Shown: positions 25,813 to 35,528, counted from the stretch's first letter. The stretch: 64,000 bases of DNA from Ancylobacter crimeensis (GCF_023016805.1 NZ_JALKCH010000001.1:428396-492395), one strand, 5' to 3'. A program made the numbers and translations. Notes: generated from the sequence alone by a model not told the origin.

Positions 25813-28023
25813 ATGATGCGGCAGTACGAGCTCGTCGAGCGTGTACGCCGGTATAATCCCAGCACCGACGAAGCGCTCCTCGACCGGGCTTATGTCTATG
25901 CCATGCGCGCGCATGGCGCGCAGGTGCGTGCCTCGGGCGATCCCTATTTCTCGCACCCGCTCGAAGTCGCGGCGATCCTGACCGATCTGAAGCTGGACGA
26001 CGCCACCATCGTCGCGGCCCTGCTGCACGACACGATCGAGGACACCGACGCCACCCGCGAGGAGATCGAGAAGTTCTTCGGCAAGCAGATCGCGGCGCTG
26101 GTCGAGGGCCTCACCAAGATCAAGAAGCTGGATCTCGTCTCGCGCCAGGCCAAGCAGGCCGAGAACCTGCGCAAGCTGCTGCTCGCCATCGCCGACGATG
26201 TGCGCGTGCTGCTGGTGAAGCTCGCCGACCGGCTGCACAACATGCGTACCCTGAAATGGGTGCCGGAGGAAAAGCGCAGCCGCGTCGCGCAGGAGACGCT
26301 GGACATCTACGCCCCGCTCGCCGGCCGCATGGGCATGCAGGACATGCGCGAGGAGCTGGAGGACCTCTCCTTCCGCCAGCTCTCGCCGGAGGCCTACAAC
26401 TCCATCCTGCAGCGGCTCGACACGCTGAAGGAGAGCAGCGGCGCAGTGCTGTCCGCCATCGAGCGCGAACTCACCGATGCGCTGTCGCAGAAGGGCGTCA
26501 CCGCGCAGGTGAAGGGGCGCGAGAAGCGGCCCTATTCGATCTGGCGCAAGATGGAGCAGAAGGCGGTCGGCTTCGAGCAGCTTTCCGACATCTACGGCTT
26601 CCGCGTCATCGTCGACAGCACCGAGCAGTGCTATGCCGCGCTGGGCGTCGTGCACACCAAATGGCCGGTCGTGCCGGGCCGCTTCAAGGACTACATCTCG
26701 ACGCCCAAGCAGAACGATTATCGCTCGATCCACACCACCGTGGTCGGGCCGGGCCGGCAGCGCGTCGAGCTGCAGATCCGTAGCCGCAAGATGCATGAGA
26801 TCGCCGAATACGGCATCGCCGCCCATGCGCTCTACAAGGATGGCAGCGGTCCGGCGGACGACCTGCTGACCCGCGATTCCAACGCCTATGCCTGGCTGCG
26901 CCGCACCATCGAGCTGCTGGCGGAAGGTTCCAGCCCCGAGGAGTTCCTCGAGCACACCAAGCTCGAACTGTTCCACGACCAGGTGTTCTGCTTCACCCCA
27001 AAGGGCCGGCTGATCGCGCTGCCGCGCCGCGCGACGCCGATCGACTTCGCCTATGCGGTGCACACCGGGGTCGGCGACACCGCGATCGGCGCCAAGATCA
27101 ACGGCAAGGTTTCCCCGCTCGTTTCCGAGCTGCACAATGGCGACGAGGTCGAGATCATCACCTCGCAGGCGCAGACCCCGCCGGCGGCGTGGGAGAGCAT
27201 CGTCGTCACCGGCAAGGCCCGCGCCGCCATCCGCCGCGCCACCCGTGCCGCCGTGCGTGCGCAATATGCCGCGCTCGGCCGCAAGATCGCCGAGCGCGCC
27301 TTCGCCCGCGCCGGCAAGGCGTTCTCCGAGGAAAAGCTCGGCGCCGCGCTGGGCCGGCTGGCGCGTCCCACGCTGGAGGAACTCTATGCCGCCGTCGGGC
27401 GCGGCGAGATCCGCACCGAGGACGTCATCAAGGCGCTGCATCCCGAATGGTCGAGCGCGCGGCCCGACGAGCGCGCCGGGGCCCCGCGCGGGGAGGGCTG
27501 GTTCGAGCTGAAGCAGAACCAGAGCCTCAAATTCAAGATTCCCGGCATCGAGGCCGAGGCGGATCCCGCCACCTCCATCCCGATCCGCGGCCTGAACGGC
27601 GAATTGCCGGTGCGCTTCGCCCCCAATGGCGGCGCGGTGCCGGGCGACCGCATCGTCGGCATCCTCACCGCCGGCGAGGGCATCACGGTCTATCCGATCC
27701 AGTCGCCGGCGCTGCAGGATTTCGAGGAAGAGCCGGAGCGCTGGCTCGACGTGCGCTGGGACATCGACGAGGACAGCCCGCAGCGCTTTCCCGCGCAGAT
27801 CGTGGTGACGGCGACCAACGAGCCCGGCTCGCTTGCCCAGATCGCGCAGGTGATCGGCGAACGGGGCGGCAACATCGCCAATCTCAAGATGTCCTCGCGC
27901 TCTGCGGACTTCACCCGCATGGTGATCGACGTCGAGGTGTACGACCTTCGCCACCTCAACGGCATCCTCGCCGATCTGCGGACCCGGCCGGTGATTTCCA
28001 GCGTCGAGCGCCTCAACGCCTGA
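25813..28023 (+). CDS. rsh: Bifunctional (p)ppGpp synthetase/hydrolase Rsh (RelA/SpoT)
   Basis: Makes and degrades the stringent-response alarmone. The 736 residues show an HD hydrolase domain with YFSHPLEVA and HDTIEDT, a synthetase domain (GREKRPYSIWRKM, DIYGFRVIV, YRSIHTTVVGP), a TGS domain (DQVFCFTPKGRLIALPRRA, HTGVGD) and a C-terminal ACT domain (NEPGSLAQIAQVIGERGGNI). Both active sites look intact, as expected for the single long RSH of alphaproteobacteria. Start MMRQYELVERV is typical of the group. Confidence 0.97.
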   Translation: MMRQYELVERVRRYNPSTDEALLDRAYVYAMRAHGAQVRASGDPYFSHPLEVAAILTDLKLDDATIVAALLHDTIEDTDATREEIEKFFGKQIAALVEGLTKIKKLDLVSRQAKQAENLRKLLLAIADDVRVLLVKLADRLHNMRTLKWVPEEKRSRVAQETLDIYAPLAGRMGMQDMREELEDLSFRQLSPEAYNSILQRLDTLKESSGAVLSAIERELTDALSQKGVTAQVKGREKRPYSIWRKMEQKAVGFEQLSDIYGFRVIVDSTEQCYAALGVVHTKWPVVPGRFKDYISTPKQNDYRSIHTTVVGPGRQRVELQIRSRKMHEIAEYGIAAHALYKDGSGPADDLLTRDSNAYAWLRRTIELLAEGSSPEEFLEHTKLELFHDQVFCFTPKGRLIALPRRATPIDFAYAVHTGVGDTAIGAKINGKVSPLVSELHNGDEVEIITSQAQTPPAAWESIVVTGKARAAIRRATRAAVRAQYAALGRKIAERAFARAGKAFSEEKLGAALGRLARPTLEELYAAVGRGEIRTEDVIKALHPEWSSARPDERAGAPRGEGWFELKQNQSLKFKIPGIEAEADPATSIPIRGLNGELPVRFAPNGGAVPGDRIVGILTAGEGITVYPIQSPALQDFEEEPERWLDVRWDIDEDSPQRFPAQIVVTATNEPGSLAQIAQVIGERGGNIANLKMSSRSADFTRMVIDVEVYDLRHLNGILADLRTRPVISSVERLNA

Positions 28024-28132
28024 TCCCGCGTGATCCGACGGCGTATTGCTACCTTTCCGCGCAATCTGCCCGGGAAAGTGGAACTTCCGTGCGTTTCCTG
28101 CATTTGCCTGTCATATGATGGGGAGACGAACG

Positions 28133-28318
28133 ATGCGCGCGGATATGGCCAGGAATCTCTTCCGGATGCTTGCTGGCCGCATGCGCGAGGCGCGTGGCCG
28201 CTTCTGGCGCGATGGCGCCATGGAAGCGGAGGGCAAGGTTGCGCGCCTGGCCGCCCAGGCCGAATTCGTGTGTCGTCGCCATCGCGTACCGGGATCGATC
28301 ATGCGCCGCCCTGCATGA
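28133..28318 (+). CDS. Small hypothetical protein (61 aa)
   Basis: A short basic ORF (MRADMARNLFRMLAGRMREA start) with a good ggggaga ribosome-binding site 5-6 bases upstream, located between rsh and the transglutaminase-like gene. It has one amphipathic helical stretch and no recognisable domain. It could be a real small protein; codon use is compatible with the neighbours but the evidence is limited. Confidence 0.42.
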   Translation: MRADMARNLFRMLAGRMREARGRFWRDGAMEAEGKVARLAAQAEFVCRRHRVPGSIMRRPA

Positions 28319-28403
28319 CAGCCAGATGCCGGATGTCGCGTAAGGCCGGATCGCCGTTGCGGCCGGTTGCAAGCCATCCCTTCTTCAAGATCGAGGATCC
28401 CCG

Positions 28404-29255
28404 ATGCGCATCCGCTTCGGATATAGACTCGCGCTCGACTGTGCGCAGCCGACCCCCGCGATGTTCCTTGTCGATATCCACCCGTCCCGTCGTCGCGATA
28501 TCGAGCGGGAGGAGGGCGCCAGCGCAGGCCCCGACCTCCGTCTGCGCAGCCACACCGACAGTTTCGGCAACATCGTGCGCCGCGCGCTCCTGCCGGCCGG
28601 TCGCACCGTCATCGAAAATGACGGCGTGGTGCATGACAGCGGCCTGCCCGACGAGGTGGTGCCGGACGCCCGCCAGACCCCGGTCGCCGATTTGCCGCCG
28701 GACGCGCTGCCTTTCCTGCTGCCCAGTCGCTATTGCGAGTCCGATCTTGTCGGACCGGAGGCGTGGTCGCTGTTCGGCCACCTGCCGGAAGGCTGGGCGC
28801 GGGTGCAGGCGATCGTCGATCATGTGCACCAGCGCATAACCTTCGGCTATCCGTTCGCCGACAATACCCGCACCGCCTTTCGCAGCCTGTCGGAAGGACG
28901 CGGCGTGTGCCGCGATTTCGCGCATCTGGCGGTCGCCATGTGCCGCTCCATGAACATACCGGCGCGCTATTGCACGGGCTATCTCGGCGATATCGGCGTG
29001 CCGAAGGACCCCGCGCCGATGGATTTCAGTGCGTGGTTCGAGGTCTATCTCGACGGCCGCTGGTACAGCTTCGACGCCCGGCACCGCATTCCGCGCATCG
29101 GCCGCGTGGTGATCGCCCGCGGGCGGGACGCCGCGGACGTCGCCATCGTCTCGACCTTCGGCCCGCATTTCCTCAGCCATTTCCAGGTGTGGACGGACGA
29201 ACTGGGCGAGAACGACGCCGCGGGCGATGCCCCCGCCGCGCTGGCGGCGGAGTGA
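28404..29255 (+). CDS. Transglutaminase-like family protein
   Basis: A 283-residue protein with an N-terminal beta domain (MRIRFGYRLALDCAQPTP) and a transglutaminase-like cysteine-protease fold. The nucleophile Cys is in GVCRDFAHLA (near residue 174) and the Asp in FDARH. At the usual His position the text reads FSAWFEVYL, with Ser where many relatives have His; I recall this variant as common in rhizobial homologues. It is probably a peptidase or amidase, not a crosslinker. Substrate unknown. Confidence 0.88.
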   Translation: MRIRFGYRLALDCAQPTPAMFLVDIHPSRRRDIEREEGASAGPDLRLRSHTDSFGNIVRRALLPAGRTVIENDGVVHDSGLPDEVVPDARQTPVADLPPDALPFLLPSRYCESDLVGPEAWSLFGHLPEGWARVQAIVDHVHQRITFGYPFADNTRTAFRSLSEGRGVCRDFAHLAVAMCRSMNIPARYCTGYLGDIGVPKDPAPMDFSAWFEVYLDGRWYSFDARHRIPRIGRVVIARGRDAADVAIVSTFGPHFLSHFQVWTDELGENDAAGDAPAALAAE

Positions 29256-29368
29256 GATGGCGGGCTGATGAAACGGCGTGCTGGTGGAGTGGCGCTCCGG
29301 CGGCTTGCGGCCGAGCGGGATCGGTACCCGCCCCGGAGTGCTCCTCCCCGGCAATCGCGCGTTCTTTC

Positions 29369-29472
29369 ACCTCTCCCCGCGGGGAGAGGTCGGCGTGGAG
29401 CGGGTGAGGGGTGAGGACCGTTTCGAGGTGGTGAGCGGCGGCTTCCCTCAACGCTCCTCTGCGGGGAGAGGG
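29369..29472. repeat. Palindromic intergenic repeat element
   Basis: The 435-base gap before pyrE holds a perfect 22-bp palindrome centred on ccccgcgggg (29369-29390), followed by a ggtgaggg-rich stretch and an imperfect second copy of the arm at 29453-29472 (ctcctctgcggggagaggga). This arrangement matches the intergenic mosaic or REP-like elements common in Hyphomicrobiales. Transcribed, it would form a strong hairpin. No gene was seen in 29256-29690. Confidence 0.65.
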
Positions 29473-29690
29473 AGCCTTGTCCCAATCTGCGAATTCGCGT
29501 CCTCCGTGAGCCCGGCGCGCTCTTATCTGCACGTGCCTCTCTTCCACCCCACGTGGAAGAAATGAGATGCCCGCACCGGCACGTAGCATCCCTACGTCGT
29601 AAGGGAGTGCCTCGCCTCCTCTCGTGACGCGGGACGGGCGATCGGGTATCACGGGTTCGATTTCCGATACCCAGTGAGGCCGCACGCGAC

Positions 29691-30284
29691 ATGACGCAGG
29701 ACGAGGTCATGGAGGAGTTCCGGGACGCCGGGGCCCTCCTCGAAGGACACTTCATTCTCTCATCGGGTCTTCGCAGCCCGGTCTTCCTGCAGAAGATGTT
29801 CATCTTCCAGGATCCCGCACGCACCGAGAAGCTGTGCCGCGCGCTGGCGGAAAAGGTGACGGCGGCGTTCGGGCCCATCGACATCGTGGTGTCGCCCGCG
29901 GTCGGCGGCATCGTTCCGGGCTATGAGACGGCACGCCAGCTCGGGGCCAAGGCGATGTTCGTGGAGCGCGAGAACGGCGTGTTCGCGCTGCGCCGCGGCT
30001 TCGCCATTCCCGCCGGCGCGCGCGTGCTGATGGTCGAGGATATCGTGACCACGGGCCTGTCCTCGCGCGAATGCCTCGCCTCGCTGGCCGAATATCCCGG
30101 CACCATCGTGGGCGCCGCCTGCCTGATCGACCGCTCCGGCGGCAAGGCCGATCTCGGGGTGAAGCTGGTCTCGCTCGCCCAGCTCGACATTCCCGCCTAT
30201 CCGGCCGACGCGCTGCCGCCGGAACTGGCCGCGATTCCCGCCATCAAGCCTGGCAGTCGCGGCATTCAGGGCGTGAAACCGTGA
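29691..30284 (+). CDS. pyrE: Orotate phosphoribosyltransferase
   Basis: Forms OMP from orotate and PRPP in pyrimidine synthesis. The 197-residue protein has the type I PRTase fold with the PRPP-binding motif [14 protein letters not shown] near residue 108 and the catalytic loop region [15 protein letters not shown]. The form ([22 protein letters not shown] start) is the longer alphaproteobacterial type. Its stop overlaps the pdxJ GTG start. Confidence 0.96.
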   Translation: MTQDEVMEEFRDAGALLEGHFILSSGLRSPVFLQKMFIFQDPARTEKLCRALAEKVTAAFGPIDIVVSPAVGGIVPGYETARQLGAKAMFVERENGVFALRRGFAIPAGARVLMVEDIVTTGLSSRECLASLAEYPGTIVGAACLIDRSGGKADLGVKLVSLAQLDIPAYPADALPPELAAIPAIKPGSRGIQGVKP

Positions 30285-31063
30285 GCGTGACGCCCGTCGT
30301 GAAGCCGATCCGCCTCGGCGTGAACATCGATCACGTCGCCACCCTGCGCAATGCGCGCGGCGGGCGCCTGCCCGATCCGCTGCGTGCGGCGAGCCTCGCC
30401 ATCGCCGCGGGAGCGGACGGCATCACCGCGCATCTGCGCGAGGACCGCCGCCACATCCGCGACGCGGACATGCGGGCGCTGAAGGACGAGATCTCCGTGC
30501 CGCTGAATTTCGAGATGGCGGCGACCGACCAGATGGTGGACATCGCCCTCGCCATCGCCCCCCACGCCTGCTGCCTCGTGCCGGAGCGGCGCGAGGAGCG
30601 CACCACCGAGGGCGGGCTCGACGTGGTGGGCGGCGGCGCGGTCTTGCGCGGGCACATTGCCCGGCTTGGCGAGGCCGGCATCCGCGTCTCCCTCTTCGTG
30701 GCACCCGACCCGGCGCAGATCGGCGCCGCCTTCGACACGGGTGCGGCGGTGGTGGAACTGCACACCGGCCATTGGTGCGACCTCGTCGCGGCCGGCGATC
30801 ATGAACCGGCGGCGGCCGAGTTCGCCCGGCTTGTGGCCGCGGCCCGGCAGGCCGATGCGCTCGGCCTCGAGGTCCATGCCGGCCACGGGCTCGACTACGC
30901 CACGGCCGAGACGATGGCGACGCTGGGCGAGGTCCGCGAGCTGAACATTGGCCATTTCCTCGTCGGCGAGGCGCTGTTCGAGGGGCTGGAATCCGCCGTG
31001 CGGCGGATGCGCACGGCCATGGCGCGCGGGCGCGCGGCGCTCCGGGCCGGCATGGCGGCGTGA
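30281..31063 (+). CDS. pdxJ: Pyridoxine 5'-phosphate synthase
   Basis: Condenses 1-deoxyxylulose 5-phosphate with 3-amino-2-oxopropyl phosphate, the last step of DXP-dependent vitamin B6 synthesis. From GTG 30281 it has 260 residues. Landmarks are [17 protein letters not shown] (catalytic His), [26 protein letters not shown] and AGHGLDYAT. The 4-base overlap with pyrE supports GTG as the start. Confidence 0.96.
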   Translation: MSVTPVVKPIRLGVNIDHVATLRNARGGRLPDPLRAASLAIAAGADGITAHLREDRRHIRDADMRALKDEISVPLNFEMAATDQMVDIALAIAPHACCLVPERREERTTEGGLDVVGGGAVLRGHIARLGEAGIRVSLFVAPDPAQIGAAFDTGAAVVELHTGHWCDLVAAGDHEPAAAEFARLVAAARQADALGLEVHAGHGLDYATAETMATLGEVRELNIGHFLVGEALFEGLESAVRRMRTAMARGRAALRAGMAA

Positions 31064-31081
31064 GGCGGGGAGGGGCGCGGC

Positions 31082-31492
31082 ATGATCCTCGGCATCGGTT
31101 CGGACATCATCGACGCACGGCGCATCGCCGAGACGCTGGAGCGGCACGGCGAGCGTTTTCTCGACCGGGTGTTCACCCCCGTCGAGCGGGCGAAATCCGA
31201 CCGGCGGGTGAAGCGCGCGGAAAGCTACGCCAAGCGATTCGCCGCCAAGGAGGCCTGCTCCAAGGCACTCGGTACCGGGCTGGCGCAGGGCGTGTTCTGG
31301 CGCGACATGGGGGTGGTGAACCTGCCCTCCGGCCGCCCGACCATGGCGCTCACCGGCGGCGCGGCGGCGCGGCTCGCCCGGATGACGCCGGAGGGATATG
31401 AGGCGCGAATCGACCTCACCATCACCGATGACGGCCCGACGGCGCAGGCCTTCGTCATCATCAGCGCGGTGCCGAAGGGCACGCCGCGCTGA
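31082..31492 (+). CDS. acpS: Holo-[acyl-carrier-protein] synthase
   Basis: Transfers phosphopantetheine from CoA to apo-ACP. The 136-residue protein has the two family signatures: [14 protein letters not shown] at the N terminus (Mg-binding Asp) and [15 protein letters not shown] near residue 55. It lies between pdxJ and lepB, the conserved order in Hyphomicrobiales. Confidence 0.96.
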   Translation: MILGIGSDIIDARRIAETLERHGERFLDRVFTPVERAKSDRRVKRAESYAKRFAAKEACSKALGTGLAQGVFWRDMGVVNLPSGRPTMALTGGAAARLARMTPEGYEARIDLTITDDGPTAQAFVIISAVPKGTPR

Positions 31493-31659
31493 CCTCGCGC
31501 GGGAGAGGGGGGCCGGCCGCCGCAGCGGCACCTCCCCCAAACGTGAGCCGCGCGCGTTGCCGCCTGCGATGCGAGCGGTTATAGGAGCGGACCCTTGCGA
31601 GCGGCGGGGCCTTTCAGGCGCCGCATTCCCGCTCGCCGCATCCCCTGGCGGAAGACCAC

Positions 31660-32412
31660 ATGAGCGCAGCGACGGAACCGAAGAAGGAAGGCGGCATCGG
31701 AGAGACGGTGCGCGTCATCATCCATGCGTTCCTCATCGCGATCGTGATCCGCACCTTCCTGTTCCAGCCCTTCAACATCCCCTCCGGGTCGATGAAGGAG
31801 ACGCTGCTGGTCGGTGACTATCTGTTCGTGTCGAAGTTCAGTTACGGCTATTCGCACTTCTCGCTGCCGCTCTCGCCGCCGCTGTTCTCAGGCCGCATCC
31901 TCGGCTCGCCGCCCAACCGCGGCGACGTGGTGGTGTTCAAGCTGCCGCGCGACGGCGAGACCGACTACATCAAGCGGGTGATCGGCCTGCCGGGCGACCA
32001 GATCCAGATGATCGACGGCGTCCTGCACATCAACGGCCAGGCGGTGAAGCGCGAGCCGGCCAGCACCTGGGTCGACGAGGAGGCCGACGGGCGCTCCGAG
32101 ACCGTGAAGCGCTGGCGCGAGACGCTGCCCAACGGCGTGAGCTACTACACGCTCGATCTCGTCGATAACGGCTTCTACGACAACACCCCGGTCTATACCG
32201 TGCCGCCCGACCATTATTTCATGATGGGCGACAACCGCGACAATTCCACCGACAGCCGCGTGCTCAGCCAGGTCGGCTATGTGCCTTACGAGAATCTCAT
32301 CGGCCGCGCCCAGCTCATCTTCTTCTCGGTGAGAGAAGGCGAATCGGCCTGGGAATTCTGGAAATGGCCGTGGACTCTGCGCTGGAATCGCTTCTTCACC
32401 CTCGTCCGATGA
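31660..32412 (+). CDS. lepB: Signal peptidase I
   Basis: Removes signal peptides from secreted proteins at the outer face of the inner membrane. The 250-residue protein has one N-terminal transmembrane helix (VIIHAFLIAIVIRTFLF), the catalytic Ser in IPSGSMKETL and the catalytic Lys in YIKRVIGLPGD, then the box E motif MMGDNRDNSTDSR. It overlaps rnc by 4 bases. Confidence 0.97.
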   Translation: MSAATEPKKEGGIGETVRVIIHAFLIAIVIRTFLFQPFNIPSGSMKETLLVGDYLFVSKFSYGYSHFSLPLSPPLFSGRILGSPPNRGDVVVFKLPRDGETDYIKRVIGLPGDQIQMIDGVLHINGQAVKREPASTWVDEEADGRSETVKRWRETLPNGVSYYTLDLVDNGFYDNTPVYTVPPDHYFMMGDNRDNSTDSRVLSQVGYVPYENLIGRAQLIFFSVREGESAWEFWKWPWTLRWNRFFTLVR

Positions 32413-33134
32413 ACCGGCGCGCGCGCACCGGCGCACCGGTCGACCATTCCGACCTCGCTCCGCTGGAGACGGCGCTCGGCCACGCTTTCGCCGACCGCAC
32501 GCTGCTCGCGCTCGCGCTCACCCACATCAGCGCGGTGACGGCCCGGCCGGGCGGCTCGGTGCGCGTGCGCTCCTATCAGCGGATGGAATTTCTCGGCGAC
32601 CATGTGCTCGGCATGGTGATCTCCGACATGCTCTACCGCGCCTTCCCGGATGCGGAGGAAGGCGACCTCTCCCGCCGCCTCGCCGAGCTGGTGTGCGAGG
32701 AGGCTTGCGCCGAGGTGGCGGTGGCGATGGGGCTCGGGCGCTATCTGCGGCTCGGCGCCGGCGAGGACCGCGCCGGGGGGCGCGAGCGCCGCGCCATCCT
32801 GGCCGATGTCGCCGAATCGGTATTGGCCGCCATCTATCTCGATGCCGGCTATGATGCTGCCGAGGCTGCGGTGGAGCGCTTCTGGCGCCCGCGCTTCGCC
32901 GCCCTTCGCGGCGCCCGTCGCGATCCCAAGACCGCCGTGCAGGAATGGGCGCAGGCGCGCGGCCTGCCCCCGCCCGCCTACCGCCTGATCGAGCGCAGCG
33001 GCCCGGACCACAGCCCCGAATTCCGCATCGCGGTCGAGGTCGATGGCTACGAGCCGGTGGAAGGCAACGGCACTTCCAAGCAGAATGCGCAGAAGGCCGC
33101 GGCCAGCGCCTTCCTCCAGCGAGTTGTTTCATGA
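32409..33134 (+). CDS. rnc: Ribonuclease III
   Basis: Cleaves double-stranded RNA in rRNA and mRNA maturation. The 241 residues contain the RNase III domain (signature RMEFLGDHVLGMVISD near residue 60, DVAESVLAAIYLDAG near residue 137) and a C-terminal dsRNA-binding domain (DPKTAVQEWAQ, NGTSKQNAQKAAAS). The first acidic position of the signature, Glu in E. coli (NERLEF), is Gln here (YQRMEF); the other catalytic acids are present. ATG 32409 overlaps the lepB stop. Confidence 0.96.
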   Translation: MNRRARTGAPVDHSDLAPLETALGHAFADRTLLALALTHISAVTARPGGSVRVRSYQRMEFLGDHVLGMVISDMLYRAFPDAEEGDLSRRLAELVCEEACAEVAVAMGLGRYLRLGAGEDRAGGRERRAILADVAESVLAAIYLDAGYDAAEAAVERFWRPRFAALRGARRDPKTAVQEWAQARGLPPPAYRLIERSGPDHSPEFRIAVEVDGYEPVEGNGTSKQNAQKAAASAFLQRVVS

Positions 33135-34072
33135 CCGACCACGACCCGCATCCGGCCGAGCCGGGCTCCCAGGCTTCCGAGGCGACCCGCTGCGGCTTCG
33201 TCGCGCTGATCGGCGCGCCCAATGCCGGCAAGTCGACCCTCACCAACGCGCTGGTCGGCTCCAAGGTGTCGATCGTCTCGCACAAGGTGCAGACCACGCG
33301 CTCGCTGGTGCGCGGCATCGCGCTGGACGGGGCGACGCAGATCATTCTGGTCGACACACCCGGCATCTTCGCGCCAAAGCGCCGGCTGGAGAAGGCGATG
33401 GTGCGCTCCGCCTGGGGCGGGGCCGGCGATGCCGATGCCGTGGTGCTGCTGATCGACGCCCGCGTCGGCCTCACCGAAGAGGTGGAGGCCATCCTGCGCG
33501 GCCTCGCCGAGGTGCGCCGTCCACGCGCCATCGTGCTGAACAAGGTCGATCTGGTGAAGCGCGAAAATCTGCTCGGCCTCGCGCAGGAGATCGCCAACCG
33601 CATCAGCTTCGACCGGCTGTTCATGATCTCCGCGTTGCAGGGCGACGGGCTGAAGGAACTGCGCGACTGGCTGGCCGGCATCCTGCCCTATGGCCCGTGG
33701 CTCTATCCGGAGGACCAGATCTCCGACGCGCCCATGCGCATGCTGGCCGCCGAGATCACCCGCGAGAAGCTGTTCCTGCGCCTGCACGAGGAGCTGCCCT
33801 ACCGCTCGACGGTGGAGACCGAGAGCTGGCAGGAGCGCAAGGACGGTTCCGTGCGGATCGAGCAGACCATCTTCGTGGAACGCGAGAGTCAGCGGAAGAT
33901 CGTGCTCGGCAAGGGCGGCGAGACCATCAAGGCCATCTCGTCCGCCTCCCGCGCCGAGATTGCCGAGATCCTCGAGCAGAAGGTGCACCTGTTCCTGTTC
34001 GTGAAGGTGCGCGAGAACTGGGCGGACGATCCCGAGCGTTATCGCGAGATGGGGCTGGAATTCCCGGACTGA
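33131..34072 (+). CDS. era: GTPase Era
   Basis: Era binds 16S rRNA and assists 30S assembly. From ATG 33131 it has 313 residues: G1 GAPNAGKST, G2 QTTRSLVRG, G3 DTPG, G4 NKVD, G5 SAL, then a C-terminal KH domain with VLGKGGETIKAIS. It overlaps the rnc stop by 4 bases, so lepB, rnc and era are translationally coupled. Confidence 0.97.
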   Translation: MTDHDPHPAEPGSQASEATRCGFVALIGAPNAGKSTLTNALVGSKVSIVSHKVQTTRSLVRGIALDGATQIILVDTPGIFAPKRRLEKAMVRSAWGGAGDADAVVLLIDARVGLTEEVEAILRGLAEVRRPRAIVLNKVDLVKRENLLGLAQEIANRISFDRLFMISALQGDGLKELRDWLAGILPYGPWLYPEDQISDAPMRMLAAEITREKLFLRLHEELPYRSTVETESWQERKDGSVRIEQTIFVERESQRKIVLGKGGETIKAISSASRAEIAEILEQKVHLFLFVKVRENWADDPERYREMGLEFPD

Positions 34073-34097
34073 ACCGGCGGAGCCCTATGGCGGCCTG

Positions 34098-34820
34098 ATG
34101 GAGTGGACGGACGAGGGCATCATTCTGGGGCTGCGCCGCTACGGCGAGAGCAGCGCCATCTTCGAACTGATGACCGCCAACCACGGCCGGCATCTCGGCC
34201 TCGTGCGCGGGGGCGCCTCGCGCCGGCAGGCGCCGCATCTGCAACCCGGAACCGTGGTGCGGGCCACCTGGCGGGCCCGGCTCGACGCCCAGCTCGGCAC
34301 CTATGCGCTGGAGCCGCTGCACTCCCATGTCGACCGGCTGCTGTCGAGCGGAACGGCGGCCTATGCCTTTTCCCATCTCGGCGCGCTGCTGCGGCTGCTG
34401 CCCGAGCGCGACCCGCATCCGGGCCTGCACGCGGTGCTCGATGCCATGATGGCGCTGCTCGACGCGCCGCGCCCGGCGGCGATGATGATCGCGCGCTTCG
34501 AACTGCTGATGCTTCAGGAACTCGGCTTCGGGCTGGAACTGGACCGCTGTGCCGCGACCGGAGGGCGCAATGACCTGCTCTATGTCTCGCCCCGCACCGG
34601 ACGGGCGGTGAGCGGGGAGGCGGGGGAGCCCTGGCGGGGGCAGCTGCTGGACCTGCCCTATTTTCTCATCGGCGATGTCGCCGAGCCTCCCGGACAGACG
34701 CAACTGGACGCCGCTTTCGAGTTGACCGGCTTCTTCCTGCGCCGCCGGGTGCTGGAACCACGGGGGCTCGCCTTCTCCGATGCCCGCGCCGCCTTTCTGG
34801 CGACGGTCGGGCGGGGCTGA
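34098..34820 (+). CDS. recO: DNA repair protein RecO
   Basis: RecO works with RecR to load RecA on SSB-coated DNA. The 240-residue protein has an N-terminal OB fold (EWTDEGIILGLRRYGESSAIFELMT) and the C-terminal helical region with the short Cys-containing loop DRCAATGGRNDLLYVSP. It closes the pdxJ-acpS-lepB-rnc-era-recO block. Confidence 0.95.
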   Translation: MEWTDEGIILGLRRYGESSAIFELMTANHGRHLGLVRGGASRRQAPHLQPGTVVRATWRARLDAQLGTYALEPLHSHVDRLLSSGTAAYAFSHLGALLRLLPERDPHPGLHAVLDAMMALLDAPRPAAMMIARFELLMLQELGFGLELDRCAATGGRNDLLYVSPRTGRAVSGEAGEPWRGQLLDLPYFLIGDVAEPPGQTQLDAAFELTGFFLRRRVLEPRGLAFSDARAAFLATVGRG

Positions 34821-34867
34821 GGACGGGGCGAGGATGGGTCGGCCCCAAGGCCGCAATCCTGCTTCGC

Positions 34868-34897
34868 AAAAGGAACGGGCGGCCCGAAGGCCGCCCG
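34868..34897 (-). terminator. Intrinsic terminator for the leftward small gene
   Basis: A 9-bp stem with a 4-nt loop (34876-34897), followed on the minus strand by a T-rich tract (ttccttttg). It lies 10 bases past the stop of the small secreted protein gene at 34907 and may also reduce rightward readthrough from recO. Confidence 0.65.
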
Positions 34898-34906
34898 CAA
34901 AAGCCG

Positions 34907-35224
34907 TCAATAACGCGGCGGGGGAGGTCCCCAGCCGGGACCGGGAGGCGGCGGTCCGTGACGATACGGGCGCGGGCCGCCCACCCAGACGCGATCGCAA
35001 TCGCGTATCTGCACGCGGACCGGATGGCCCCAACGGTCACGGCGCCAGACGTTCCGCGTGCGGCAGACCTTCCGCCACGCCACGCTCTCGATATAGGGCG
35101 CGGTGCTCTGCGCGCTGTTGATGCCGGCGGCTGCAGCACCGAGCGGCGCCGCCGAAGCACCGCCCACGGCCCCGAAAAGGCCGAGCGAGGCAGCGCCGAC
35201 GGCAGCAAGGAGAAGTCTCTTCAT
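34907..35224 (-). CDS. Small secreted hypothetical protein, Pro-rich tail
   Basis: A 105-residue protein from ATG 35224, with a very good aggaggg ribosome-binding site. Signal peptide (KRLLLAAVGAASLGLFGAVGG, cleavage after ASA), then a mature domain with two Cys and basic/aromatic residues (RKVCRTRNVWRRDRWGHPV, IRDCDRVWVGG) and a Pro-rich end. Many Hyphomicrobiales carry small proteins of this style; function unknown. A disulfide between the two Cys is possible. Confidence 0.75.
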   Translation of the reverse strand: MKRLLLAAVGAASLGLFGAVGGASAAPLGAAAAGINSAQSTAPYIESVAWRKVCRTRNVWRRDRWGHPVRVQIRDCDRVWVGGPRPYRHGPPPPGPGWGPPPPRY

Positions 35225-35528
35225 GGATAAGCCCTCCTGATCAAGCAATCCGACCCGTACAAGTAATGGGGGCTGATTTCGTTCCCAACGTGGAGGAAAA
35301 ATCCGTTTTTCGCCCGAATACTGAACAAGTATTCAGAAATGGACATATAGTTCTTCGTTGTTGCGAGAGGGCGTTATCCAGCTACCGCGCCGGGCCTGGA
35401 AGCCGCCGTTGCGGGGCTGAACATGGCGGGAATTTAATGTAGGTAGGCAGCCGGAAACGACGGGAGAGCGGTGGGAAACACAGTGTTCCCGTCTTGTTCT
35501 CTTTGCAGGAAGCTGGTACCGAACATTG

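Noticed and set aside
25726..27954. 742-codon open frame antisense to rsh
   Set aside because: Runs opposite an intact five-motif RSH protein; composition is typical of antisense GC-rich frames.
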